Origin: Desulfovibrio sp. TomC
Lineage (GTDB): Bacteria > Desulfobacterota > Desulfovibrionia > Desulfovibrionales > Desulfovibrionaceae
Assembly: GCF_000801335.2 (NCBI RefSeq)
Contig: NZ_JSEH01000017.1
Location: 1-64,000 of the forward strand
Length of the DNA stretch: 64,000 nucleotides
Direction of reading: 5' to 3'
Part shown: in pieces, positions 8,384 through 16,844 of the stretch
How positions within the stretch are numbered: position 1 is the first letter of the stretch
How the letters are laid out: the number at the start of each line of letters is the position of its first letter
Position numbers and translations under genes: made by a program
The notes under the pieces: generated by a model
What the model was told of the DNA's origin: nothing
Databases searched by the model: none
Seen by the model: the letters and a program-made list of their open reading frames with translations, nothing else

Positions 8384-9868
8384 CTAGAGGTCATGGCCGC
8401 AGTACGACAGGTTGAAACTCTTGTTGCACATGGGGAAATCGGAAATCTGCTGGCCGCGAAGGGCCAGGGCCAGTCCGAACCAGTTGTGAAAGGACGGATC
8501 GACGATCTTGTAGGCGGCAAACTGCCCGTTCGCGTCGGTTGCGGCCACGTGGCAGATCTCGCCGCGCCAGCCCTCGGCCAGCCCCACGGCCAGCGAGTCC
8601 GGGGGCAGGTTGGACGGCAGGGCCTGCCGCACCGGACCGGCGGGCAGATCGGCCAGGGCGGCGTCGATAAATTCCAGCGACGCCTCCATCTCCAGGCGGC
8701 GCACCAGGGCGCGGGCGTAGACCCCGCCGAAATCGTGGATCTGCATGGGGATGTCCTTGGCTCCGGCCCCGGACAGGGGAAAGGAGTGGCGGGCGTCGCG
8801 GGGCAGGCCGCAGGCCCGGGCCGGCGGACCGACCAGCCCGATGTCCCGGGCGGTCTCCGCGGCCAGCCGCCCCGTGCCCTCGAACCGGGCCAGGGCCGAG
8901 GACGAGGAAAAAAGCAGCTCGGCCGCGCCAAACGCGGCCCGGCGGGTGGCTTCCAGACGGGCGTCGAGCAGCCGGATCACGGCGTCGTCGAGATCAAAGG
9001 CCGTGCCGCCGGGACGCACCAGGCCCCGGCCGAAGCGATTGCCGCACAAAAGCGCCGTCAGATTCAAAAAATCGCCCCGGATGCGGCCGCAAAAGGCCAT
9101 GGTCGGCTGGTAGCCCACATCGCCGGCCAGAGCGCCGAGGTCGCCGGTATGGTTGGCCAGACGCTCCAGTTCCAGGGCCACCCGGCCGATGGCCCGGCCC
9201 CGGGGGGGCGCGGTCAGGCCGGTCAGGGTCTCGATCAGGGCGGCATGGGCCAGGGAGTGGCCAATGGTGGTGTCGCCGGCGGCCGTTTCCATGAAATGCA
9301 CGGTGCGCCGGTCCGGGCCGCCGGCGAGCGCCGCCTCGATGCCCCGATGCTGGAAACCCAGGCTGATCTCCAGGTGCAGGACTTCTTCGCCGAAACACTG
9401 GAACCGGAAATGGCCGGGTTCGATGATGCCCGCGTGGACCGGTCCCACGGCCACCTCGTGGACCTCTTCGCCGCGCACCTGGAAATAGTCGGTCACGCCC
9501 GGACCCGGGCGGGGCAGGTCGGGCCGGGCCGGCGTGCCGGTAAAACGCACCGGTTTGAGCCAGGGATGGCCTTCGGGCATGATGCCCCATTGCTCATAGA
9601 GCTCGCGTTCAAAGAGGTGGCACTGGGGGCACTGGGGTGTGAGCGACGGATAGGCCGTGGTCGGCTGGGCGCGCAAAAAGGCCAGCCGGCCGTCGCGGTC
9701 GCGGCCAAGCAGGCAGGCCAGCCCCGGGCCGGAGTCGCCAGGCAGGGCAAAGAGGGCCAGGACCCGCCAGCCGGCGGCCGCCCGGGTGAGCGTTTCCTGG
9801 CGAAATTCGGCCACCGGCAGCCGGGGCGCGTCGGCCAGGGCAATGGATGTGTTGTAGGGAAATTCCAT
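8384..9868 (-). CDS. Ehr large subunit (HyfG/HycE-like, NuoC-NuoD fusion) without Ni ligands
   Basis: The 494-residue protein has a NuoC-like N-terminal domain (to ~residue 115, with FERELYEQWGI) and a NuoD/HycE-like domain. Group 4 [NiFe] hydrogenases have two Cys pairs, RxCGxC and DPCxxC. Here the first region reads TAAGDTTIGHS (residues 195-205), with Ala and Thr at the Cys positions. The second reads NLSYCGHDL at the very C-terminus, with one displaced Cys. No C-terminal extension follows for maturation protease cleavage. It therefore cannot hold a NiFe centre in the usual way and fits the energy-converting hydrogenase-related (Ehr) group. It lies 3 nt after the HyfF-like gene. Confidence 0.85.
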   Translation of the reverse strand: MEFPYNTSIALADAPRLPVAEFRQETLTRAAAGWRVLALFALPGDSGPGLACLLGRDRDGRLAFLRAQPTTAYPSLTPQCPQCHLFERELYEQWGIMPEGHPWLKPVRFTGTPARPDLPRPGPGVTDYFQVRGEEVHEVAVGPVHAGIIEPGHFRFQCFGEEVLHLEISLGFQHRGIEAALAGGPDRRTVHFMETAAGDTTIGHSLAHAALIETLTGLTAPPRGRAIGRVALELERLANHTGDLGALAGDVGYQPTMAFCGRIRGDFLNLTALLCGNRFGRGLVRPGGTAFDLDDAVIRLLDARLEATRRAAFGAAELLFSSSSALARFEGTGRLAAETARDIGLVGPPARACGLPRDARHSFPLSGAGAKDIPMQIHDFGGVYARALVRRLEMEASLEFIDAALADLPAGPVRQALPSNLPPDSLAVGLAEGWRGEICHVAATDANGQFAAYKIVDPSFHNWFGLALALRGQQISDFPMCNKSFNLSYCGHDL

Positions 9869-9871
9869 GGC

Positions 9872-11347
9872 CTAGCCTCCCAGGGAAATGGCGGCGGCCG
9901 CCCGGGTCAGAAGCGAGACGAGGCCGCGGGGCAGATACAGGCCAAAGACCAGGGTGGCGGCCAGCAGGGCCAGGGGGGGGCCAACGGCCAGCAGCCGCTC
10001 CGGGCCGGGCTGGGGCACGGCCGGGGGCAGCGGCCCCTGGACCATGCGGCACACCGAGGTGGCCATGCCGACGAAGATGACGGTCAGGGCGGCCAGATAA
10101 AGAACCGGGGCGAGGATGCGGCCGCTTTCCAGCATGGCCGTCAGGATGGTCAGTTCGCTCACAAAAATGCCAAAGGGCGGCGAGCCGACAATGGCCAGAA
10201 ATCCGGCCATCCACAGGGCGGCGGTGATGGGCAAGGCCCGGGAGACGCCCCGGGCGTCGTGGCAGGAGCGGGTGTGGTAGGCGGCCAGGATGTTGCCGGA
10301 AATGAGAAACAACGCGCCCTTGGTCAGGGAGTGGTTGACGGCGTGGAGCATGGCTCCAAAGGTCGCACCGCCGCCAATGCCGACACCCAGCGCCAGGATG
10401 CCCATGTGTTCGACGCTGGAATAGGCCAGCATTCGCTTGTAGTCGCCCTGGCCGACAATGAAGACGGCGGCCGTGACCATGGACACCAGCCCGAACATGA
10501 CGAGCAACTCGCCGCAAAACTCACCCATGCCGGCCCCGGTCAGCACCTGCCCGGCCCGCAGGATGCCGAGGAAGGCGCAGTTTAAAAGCGCGCCGGAGAG
10601 CAGGGCCGAAACCAGGGACGGCGACTGGCTGTGCGCGTCGGGCAGCCAGTTGTGCATGGGGGCCAGGCCCATCTTCGAGCCGTAGCCGACCAGCAGGAAA
10701 ATAAAGGCCGCCCGCAGCCAGGGCTTGGCCGCCATCCCGGCCCGGGGGAGTATCTCGGTTAAGCCCATGGACGTCAGGGGACTGACCGGATCGAAAAAGG
10801 CCACGGAAACCAGGATGTTGCCAAGCAGGGCCAGGGCGATGCCCACGGAGCAGATGAGCAGGTATTTCCAGGTGGCTTCCAGGGAGCGGCGGTGGCGGTG
10901 GAAATAGATGAGCGGGGCGCTGGACAGCGTGGTGGCCTCGATGCCCACCCACAGGACCGAGAGATTGCGGGTGGCGCACACCACGGTCATGGCCGACAGG
11001 AACAGGCACAGGCACATGGAAAAAACCCGCTCCGGGGCGTTGGAAAAGGCTGCGCCGTCCTGGAAATCGCGTTTGGGACCGGCGTCTTCATGGCTTAAGT
11101 AGCCGGCGGCGTAGATGGACGCGGCCACGAAGAGCAGGCTGGCCAGGGACAAAAAGAGCTGGCCCGGGGCGTCGAGTTCGAGCAGGCCGCCGTAGGCCGG
11201 GCTTGGCGGAAAGAGGTAGGTGGCCCCGGTCAGGGCGGCATGGATCAGGCCGGTCAGCACCAGCAGCAGCCGGCGGGGGGCGTCGGCGCGAAGGGCCAGG
11301 GCCAAGAGGCCGGCCAGCAGGGGGACGAGGGGGAGAGCAACGAGCAT
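9872..11347 (-). CDS. HyfF-like antiporter-type membrane subunit of the Ehr complex
   Basis: The 491-residue, highly hydrophobic protein belongs to the NuoL/M/N-MrpA/D proton-pumping family. It carries the conserved KMGLAPMHNWLPDAHSQSPS segment, the central lysine region and YKRMLAYSSVEHMG. These motifs are the hallmark of proton-translocating half-channels. It sits between HyfE-like and large-subunit genes with gaps of 6 and 3 nt, so co-transcription and probable translational coupling are expected. It is one of two such subunits here, the other being HyfB-like, which implies at least two ion-translocation modules. Confidence 0.85.
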   Translation of the reverse strand: MLVALPLVPLLAGLLALALRADAPRRLLLVLTGLIHAALTGATYLFPPSPAYGGLLELDAPGQLFLSLASLLFVAASIYAAGYLSHEDAGPKRDFQDGAAFSNAPERVFSMCLCLFLSAMTVVCATRNLSVLWVGIEATTLSSAPLIYFHRHRRSLEATWKYLLICSVGIALALLGNILVSVAFFDPVSPLTSMGLTEILPRAGMAAKPWLRAAFIFLLVGYGSKMGLAPMHNWLPDAHSQSPSLVSALLSGALLNCAFLGILRAGQVLTGAGMGEFCGELLVMFGLVSMVTAAVFIVGQGDYKRMLAYSSVEHMGILALGVGIGGGATFGAMLHAVNHSLTKGALFLISGNILAAYHTRSCHDARGVSRALPITAALWMAGFLAIVGSPPFGIFVSELTILTAMLESGRILAPVLYLAALTVIFVGMATSVCRMVQGPLPPAVPQPGPERLLAVGPPLALLAATLVFGLYLPRGLVSLLTRAAAAISLGG

Positions 11348-11353
11348 AGGGGT

Positions 11354-12007
11354 CTAGTCCCGCAACGAGCAAAACCGTCCGACGTCGATGGACTCGAAGG
11401 TTTTATTGATATGGTGCAGGGCGATGCCCATGACAAAGACGGCCACGAACACGTCGAGGAGCACCGACAGTTCCAGCCAGACCGAGCCTTGGGCGGACAG
11501 GGGCACGCCCAGCAGGAAAATGCCGTTTTCGGCGGCCAGATAACCGATGACCTGGGTGAGCGCCTTGCGCCGGGCCACCACCAGGGCCAGCCCGGAAAAA
11601 ATCGAGGTCAGGGCGGCCGGGAAGAGCAGCGGCGGGAACAGTTCCGGCGGAAACGGCAGCCGGGTCTCCAGCCACAGGGAAAAGAGCAGTCCGGCCACGC
11701 CGGCCAAAAGTGACACGTTAAAGCCCAGATACGGCTCCACCACCGGGTTGACTTCCAGGCGGGCCAGGGTCCGGGCCAGCAGCCAGGGGAAGCCGATGCC
11801 CTTGATGGCCAGGACGCCAAGCGCCAGGATGACGGCGTGGCCGTGGGGGGAGGGACCCAGGACGGCCAGGGGGGCGGCGGCCAGCAGGACGCCCTGGACC
11901 GCGGTGATGCGGGTGAGCGAACGCAGGCGGGTCACGGCCAGATAGGCCAGATTGACGCACACAAGGGCCACCATCAGCGTTTGGGTCGGGTCCACGGCTA
12001 CCTCCAC
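11354..12007 (-). CDS. HyfE-like membrane subunit of the Ehr complex
   Basis: The 217-residue protein has about six or seven transmembrane helices and a charged loop TRLRSLTRITAVQGVLL after helix 1, as in hydrogenase-4 component E (NuoK-like C-terminal part). Start is the GTG at 12007, which overlaps the end of the HyfC-like gene by 10 nt; an alternative GTG lies four codons downstream. Family members are membrane anchors between pumping subunits and HyfC. The C-terminal KTFESIDVGRF is consistent with HyfE length. Confidence 0.8.
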   Translation of the reverse strand: MEVAVDPTQTLMVALVCVNLAYLAVTRLRSLTRITAVQGVLLAAAPLAVLGPSPHGHAVILALGVLAIKGIGFPWLLARTLARLEVNPVVEPYLGFNVSLLAGVAGLLFSLWLETRLPFPPELFPPLLFPAALTSIFSGLALVVARRKALTQVIGYLAAENGIFLLGVPLSAQGSVWLELSVLLDVFVAVFVMGIALHHINKTFESIDVGRFCSLRD

Positions 12008-12897
12008 ACCGTCAGCACCAGGGACAGGGCGGCCAGGGTCCCGGCAGCTCCGAGCAGGCGCGGCACGCGGATAAGCCGCAGCCGGGCCATGGACGATTCC
12101 ACCAACCCCACGGCCCCGGCCACGACCACCATGCCGGCCAGAAAGACGGCCCAGCCGGCCAGCGGCTCCATGGCCCGCACCGGCAGGACGCTCAGGGCCG
12201 TTGCGGCGGCGAAAAACCAGAGTTTGAGGCAGGAGCCGTAGACAATGGCGGCCATGTCCGGGCCGCTGTGGTCAAGGACCATGACCTCGTGGATCATGGT
12301 CAGTTCCAGGTGGGTGTTGGGATCGTCCACCGGGATGCGGCAGTTTTCGGTCAAAAGCAAAATAAAGAGGATCACCGGCACGAACAGGCGTTCCGGGGCC
12401 AGATCCCCGGTCAGCCCCTGGCCGAGCATCCCGGACAGGGAGATGTCCGGCGCACCGGCGGCCAGGGCCAGCAGGCACAGAAACAGCACCGGTTCGGCCA
12501 GGGCGGAAAAGGCGGCCTCGCGGCTGGCCCCCATGCCCTCAAAGCTCGATCCGCTGTCCAAGGCGGCCAGGATCAGGGCCAGCCGGCCCAGGCCCAGGCA
12601 GTAGGCGGCCAGGATGAAGTCGCCGGTAAAGGCGGCCGGCGAGGCTCCGGCCGGTCCGGGCAAGAGCGTCAGGGCAATGGCGGCCGTGGCCAGGGAAACG
12701 ACCGGGCCAAGGGGCAGCATCCAGCTTGACGTTTCGCTTTCCACCACGCCCTTGCGCACCAGCCGGGCCAGATCGAAATAGGTCTGCAGCAGGGGGCGGC
12801 CGACCCGGCCGGACAGGCGGGCTTTGACGCGGTTGATGATTCCGGGCAGCAGCGGGGCCAGGATGAGGGCGGCGAGGAAATGGGCGAGGGCATCCAT
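11998..12897 (-). CDS. HyfC/HycD/NuoH-like membrane anchor of the Ehr complex
   Basis: The 299-residue NuoH-family protein has about eight helices. It carries the cytoplasmic loops GRPLLQTYFDLARLVRK and ENCRIPVDDPNTHLELTMIHEVM, the conserved acidic loop that contacts the large and small subunits. Start is ATG 12897, 4 nt after the previous stop; the longer open frame upstream is a shadow of the HyfB-like gene. In complex I-type enzymes this subunit couples the redox arm to the pumps. Confidence 0.9.
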   Translation of the reverse strand: MDALAHFLAALILAPLLPGIINRVKARLSGRVGRPLLQTYFDLARLVRKGVVESETSSWMLPLGPVVSLATAAIALTLLPGPAGASPAAFTGDFILAAYCLGLGRLALILAALDSGSSFEGMGASREAAFSALAEPVLFLCLLALAAGAPDISLSGMLGQGLTGDLAPERLFVPVILFILLLTENCRIPVDDPNTHLELTMIHEVMVLDHSGPDMAAIVYGSCLKLWFFAAATALSVLPVRAMEPLAGWAVFLAGMVVVAGAVGLVESSMARLRLIRVPRLLGAAGTLAALSLVLTVWR

Positions 12898-12901
12898 ACT
12901 G

Positions 12902-14896
12902 TTACAGCTTCCAGGCCAACAGCAGGACGACCGTGGCCAGCACGTAAAGGATGTAGAGGTGCACCCGGCCGTGCTGCACCACTTTAAGCGCATCGCAGCC
13001 CCGGGCGATGGCCTCGAACAGCGGTGTGTACAAACGGCCGCGGATGAGGTCCGGGCTGGCGACAAACAGCGTGGCCCGCTTGGGAAAAAGCCCCGGGTCC
13101 ATGTCCAGGCGTCGGGCGAGTCCCATGGGCTGGCCCAGGATTTGGGTTGTCGGTTCGACAAAGGATGCGGCCCCGTACTGCACCCGGGAGGTGCCGGCGG
13201 TGTAGCCGCAGCCCCAGGTCGGGCCGCGACGCCGGCCGTGGGCGGCGGTCAGCCTCCGGCGCAGCCCCAACAGGAGAAGACTCAGGGCCACGATGCCGGC
13301 GGAAAAAAGGCTCACGATGCGGGCTATGCTCCAGGCTTTGGCCAGGGCGGCCCGGGCCGGGGCCGGGTCCATGCCGGGGAAGGCCAGGGCGGCCTGTCCG
13401 GCCAGGGCCAGCAGGCCCGGAGCGAAAACGGCGGCCAGGAGCAGGCAACCGGCCAGAAAGGCGATGGGGACCAGGCCCGGCCGGGCCGGGGAGGTAGCCT
13501 TGGCCGCAGCCGGGGTGCGGGGCTGGCCCAGAAAGGCCAGCCCGCCGGCTTTGGCAAAGGCGGCCAGGGCAAAGCCGCCGACAGCGGCCAGGGCGGCCAG
13601 GGATGCGGCCAGCCCGACCCGGGGCAGCAGCCCCGGCAGATCAAGGCCGGTCAGGATGGCCAGGGCCAGGACCAGCTCGCCGAGAAAGCCGGGCAGGGGC
13701 GGCAGGCCGACAATCCCGGCGGCAGCCAGGAAAAACGCTCCGCCAACGACGGGCAGCCGGTTGGCCAGCCCGCCCAGGTGGGCGATGCGCATGCTGCCAA
13801 CGGCAGCCAGGACCTCGCCGACGCACAGGAAGAGCAGTCCCTTGAAACCGGCATGGCACAACATGTGGAACACCGCCCCGGAAAAGCCAAGGACGGCCAT
13901 GGCGGTGTTGCCGCTGGTCCGTCCGATAAGCCCCAGGCCCAGGCCCAGGCAGACCAGGCCCATGTTTTCCACGCTGGAATAGGCCAAAAGCCGTTTGAGA
14001 TTGCCCTGGGCCAGGGCGCGCAGGATACCATACAGGGCGCTTGCCAGTCCCAGGGCGACCAGCAGCCAGCCCTGCCAGAGGGCGGACGGTCCAAGCAGTT
14101 CGAGGGTGCGCCACAGACCGTATATGCCGACGTTGATCATGCCCCCGGCCATAAGCGCGGTGACGTGGCTCGGGGCGGCGGCGTAGACGTCGGGCAGCCA
14201 GACATGGAAGGGGATCAGGCCGACTTTGGCGGCAAAACCAATGAGGGCCAGAAAGAACAGGAGGGACGGCGCGGTCAGCTGGCCCGAGCGGGCCGCGGCG
14301 GCGATGGCCTCGAAGCTGCTGCCGCCGGCCTGGCCCATGGCCAGGGTGAAAAAGGCGATGAGGCAGACCGCGCCGATGTGGGCGGCCACGAGGTAGACCC
14401 AGGCGGCCTCGCGCACCTCGGCTTCGTCGTCATTGAGGCTGATGAGGAAAAACGGGGCCAGGGACATGGCTTCCCAGGCAATGAGAAACAGGACCCCGTC
14501 GCGGGCGGCCATGACCAGGGACAGGCCAAGGAGCAGGATGTGAAAGCAGAACCAGTGGGGGCCACGCCGGTCGCTTCCGGCATGGGCGGCGTCGTGGCCG
14601 GCCAGATGCAGGCTGCCGGACACGGCTGCGGCCGCGCCCAGGATATACACGGGCAGGAGAAACAGGCGGGTGGCCGGGTCGAGCCCCAGGGAAAATGCGC
14701 CAAGGGGCAGGCCCCAGGGCAGGGTGACGGTGCTGACCGCGCTGACCGGCGCGCTGAGCACCCCGGCCAGTCCGGCCAGGGAGCCGGCGACTGCGGCGGC
14801 AGGGGCCAGGCGATTGGCTGCTTCGCGTCCCCCGAACACCAGGGCGCACAGCGCGCCAAGCAGATAGCAGGTGAGCGAGAGCCCGAACAATTCCAT
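12902..14896 (-). CDS. HyfB-like antiporter-type membrane subunit of the Ehr complex
   Basis: The 664-residue NuoL/MrpA-type protein has about sixteen helices and shows WEAMSLAPFFLI, KVGLIPFHVWLPDVYAAAPSHVTALMAG (the pumping helix with its Lys/His), NLKRLLAYSSVENMG and HAGFKGLLFL. The C-terminal ~100 residues resemble the HyfB end that reaches the large subunit. Start ATG 14896 is chosen over a TTG three codons upstream. It is the first gene of the six-gene set B-C-E-F-G-(HI). No HyfD-like or HyfA-like gene is present, so the complex is smaller than E. coli Hyf. Confidence 0.85.
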   Translation of the reverse strand: MELFGLSLTCYLLGALCALVFGGREAANRLAPAAAVAGSLAGLAGVLSAPVSAVSTVTLPWGLPLGAFSLGLDPATRLFLLPVYILGAAAAVSGSLHLAGHDAAHAGSDRRGPHWFCFHILLLGLSLVMAARDGVLFLIAWEAMSLAPFFLISLNDDEAEVREAAWVYLVAAHIGAVCLIAFFTLAMGQAGGSSFEAIAAAARSGQLTAPSLLFFLALIGFAAKVGLIPFHVWLPDVYAAAPSHVTALMAGGMINVGIYGLWRTLELLGPSALWQGWLLVALGLASALYGILRALAQGNLKRLLAYSSVENMGLVCLGLGLGLIGRTSGNTAMAVLGFSGAVFHMLCHAGFKGLLFLCVGEVLAAVGSMRIAHLGGLANRLPVVGGAFFLAAAGIVGLPPLPGFLGELVLALAILTGLDLPGLLPRVGLAASLAALAAVGGFALAAFAKAGGLAFLGQPRTPAAAKATSPARPGLVPIAFLAGCLLLAAVFAPGLLALAGQAALAFPGMDPAPARAALAKAWSIARIVSLFSAGIVALSLLLLGLRRRLTAAHGRRRGPTWGCGYTAGTSRVQYGAASFVEPTTQILGQPMGLARRLDMDPGLFPKRATLFVASPDLIRGRLYTPLFEAIARGCDALKVVQHGRVHLYILYVLATVVLLLAWKL

Positions 14897-14961
14897 GGTC
14901 GACAACCCTTTCTTGGGGGCCGCCGCATCTATTCGGTCGGTCCCATTGCCGCGTAATCCTT

Positions 14962-14981
14962 AAAAAAGAGGCGTAAGCCTC
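14962..14981 (-). terminator. Intrinsic terminator after the chemotaxis receptor
   Basis: Read on the minus strand, a GAGGC-TTAC-GCCTC hairpin is followed by six T residues. It lies 38 nt past the receptor stop at 15019 and before the HyfB-like start. The stem is short but the T tract is clean. Confidence 0.6.
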
Positions 14982-15018
14982 CAACTGGGCCGTGTCAATG
15001 CCGCCCCTTTGCCCCGGG

Positions 15019-16557
15019 CTACTCGTCCAGGTGCATCCGGGTCATGGACGTGCGCAGATCCGAAGCCAGATGGGCCAGATTGGACACGGCGGAGGACGCT
15101 ACAGCCATGGCCCCGGCCGTGGATTCGGCAATGGTGTTGATGTGGTCGGTGGAGCGGTTGATCTCCTCGGAGGTGGCGGACTGCTGCTCGGCAGCCGTGG
15201 CAATGCCGCGCACCTGATCCGAGGTCCGTTCCACGAAATTTAAGATCTGGCGCAAGGCGTCGCCGGCGTCGTGGGCCAGGGTGTCGGCCTGTTCGATGAC
15301 GTGGGTGGTCTCGTCGGTGGCGGCAATGTTGCGTCCGGCGCTGTCCTGGATGGCCCGGATGAAGCTGCTGACCTCTTTGGTGGCGGTCATGGTCTTCTCG
15401 GCCAGTTTGCGGACTTCGTCGGCCACGACGGCAAAGCCGCGTCCGGCCTCGCCGGCCCGGGCGGCCTCGATGGCGGCATTGAGGGCCAGCAGGTTGGTCT
15501 GGTCGGCGATGTCGGAGATGACCTGCATGATCTGGCCGATGCCCTGGGCCTGTTCGCCCAGGTCGCGCATTTCCGATTTGAGGCTCGTGGCCTTGGTATT
15601 GACCGATTCCATGACGTTTATGACCTGATCCACCAGATTGGCCCCGGTGGAAGCCATGGAATTGGCCTGTCCGGCCGTGGCGGCGGCGTCGCCGGCATTT
15701 CGGGCCACTTCAAGGATGGTGGCGTTCATTTCCTCGATTGCGGCGGCCACCTCGGTGGTGCGGGCGCGCTGTTCTTCCATGCCCTGGGTGGACTGGCTGA
15801 TCTGGGCGGTCATGTGTTCGGCCGCCTCGGCCAGACTTTCGGCCACGGCCGTGGCTTCCTTGACGCCGTTGGCAATGCGGTGATTCTGCTCGGTAATGGT
15901 CCGTTCTTTGAGCACGACGCCGGTAAAGTCGGCCACGGAGATAAAGCCGCCGATGAGCTTGTTGTCAAAATCCATTATGGGCGTGGCAAACATGCTGATG
16001 AACTTGTGATGGCCTTTACGGGTATCAAATTCGGTCTTGGAGGACTGCTTCTGACGGCTACGAATGGCCGTTTCACCGATGGTCTCTCGGGAATCGCCAT
16101 AGAAAAACTGGGAGAAATGCTTGCCGATATATTGCTGTGGCGTGCCGTCGTTTTCCGTCAGGCGCACCATATATTCATTGAGCCAGCTGATATTGCCCTT
16201 CTCGTCGATGATAGCCATGGGCGTGATGATATTGGCCAGCATGGCCTCGTCCCGGCTCAGACGCGTCTTGAGCGCAACTTCGTGGGGAAGGATGGTCTCC
16301 CGCAGGGCTGCGACCTGGAGCAGGGCGTTGTCGGTCAGGAAACAGTCGAATTTGTTCGACGTCATGGCGGCAAAGGTCTCTGAGACCTGGGCGCAGGTCG
16401 TTTCCACGCTATTTTTGGTCCACAGGAGAAAGCCGGTGGTGCACAGAAACGACACGGCCAACAGGCAATATGCAACCGGCCCGTCGCCGACCAGGGCACT
16501 GCCCGCCAGCAGCAGGGCGTTGCCAATGATAAGGACTGTCAACGGAAACGGCTTCAT
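15019..16557 (-). CDS. Methyl-accepting chemotaxis protein with PAS domain
   Basis: The 512-residue protein starts at ATG 16557 with a GGAGGA site seven bases upstream. Two hydrophobic segments lie in the first ~50 residues with almost no periplasmic loop, so sensing is probably cytoplasmic. A PAS domain spans about residues 105-235 ([18 protein letters not shown], then [12 protein letters not shown]). The signalling domain has the family hairpin tip [22 protein letters not shown] followed by [16 protein letters not shown] receptors of this type often bind haem or FAD, but no ligand residue is certain here. No che genes are nearby. Confidence 0.9.
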   Translation of the reverse strand: MKPFPLTVLIIGNALLLAGSALVGDGPVAYCLLAVSFLCTTGFLLWTKNSVETTCAQVSETFAAMTSNKFDCFLTDNALLQVAALRETILPHEVALKTRLSRDEAMLANIITPMAIIDEKGNISWLNEYMVRLTENDGTPQQYIGKHFSQFFYGDSRETIGETAIRSRQKQSSKTEFDTRKGHHKFISMFATPIMDFDNKLIGGFISVADFTGVVLKERTITEQNHRIANGVKEATAVAESLAEAAEHMTAQISQSTQGMEEQRARTTEVAAAIEEMNATILEVARNAGDAAATAGQANSMASTGANLVDQVINVMESVNTKATSLKSEMRDLGEQAQGIGQIMQVISDIADQTNLLALNAAIEAARAGEAGRGFAVVADEVRKLAEKTMTATKEVSSFIRAIQDSAGRNIAATDETTHVIEQADTLAHDAGDALRQILNFVERTSDQVRGIATAAEQQSATSEEINRSTDHINTIAESTAGAMAVASSAVSNLAHLASDLRTSMTRMHLDE

Positions 16558-16740
16558 AAGTTCCTCCAACACCATCCGGTGATTCCCCGACTCGAATGAA
16601 TGGGGAGTGCGTAACGCAATGCCCCCCAAAGCGCAACACATCCCGTAGCGTCTGTCCGCCAACAGGGTGTCGATTCAGAGGGAATGGAGCGGGTGGCGGA
16701 AGCGGACAACGGAAATGTTCTTGTTGGGATGGGACAATCG

Positions 16741-16779
16741 AAGGCCCCGGCGACGCGCCATGGCGCGTCGCCGGGCCTT
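16741..16779 (-). terminator. Hairpin terminator after the radical SAM-methyltransferase gene
   Basis: A near-perfect 19-bp inverted repeat (left arm 16741-16760 with one extra C, right arm 16761-16779) lies 65 nt beyond the stop at 16845 and before the receptor gene. The T tract is weak, so it is a stable hairpin with probable terminator function. Confidence 0.55.
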
Positions 16780-16844
16780 GTTGCTGGTCGGGGGCAGATC
16801 GGCGCGGGGGCCTGTGTTTTATCGAACCTGCGCCGCGCGGGCTG

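Noticed and set aside
8384-9868. Annotation as an active [NiFe] hydrogenase large subunit
   Set aside because: All four Ni-ligand cysteines are missing from their expected places, so a hydrogenase call is not supported.
8393-10585. 730-residue open frame on the plus strand
   Set aside because: Antisense shadow of the Hyf-like large-subunit and HyfF-like genes; Gly/Gln/His-rich with no domain.
12824-14956. 710-residue open frame on the plus strand
   Set aside because: Antisense shadow of the HyfB-like and HyfC-like genes; no ribosome site or motif.
14970-14998. Promoter for the HyfB operon with TTGACA on the minus strand
   Set aside because: The -35 box is perfect, but the -10 candidate TACGCC is poor and lies inside a terminator stem.
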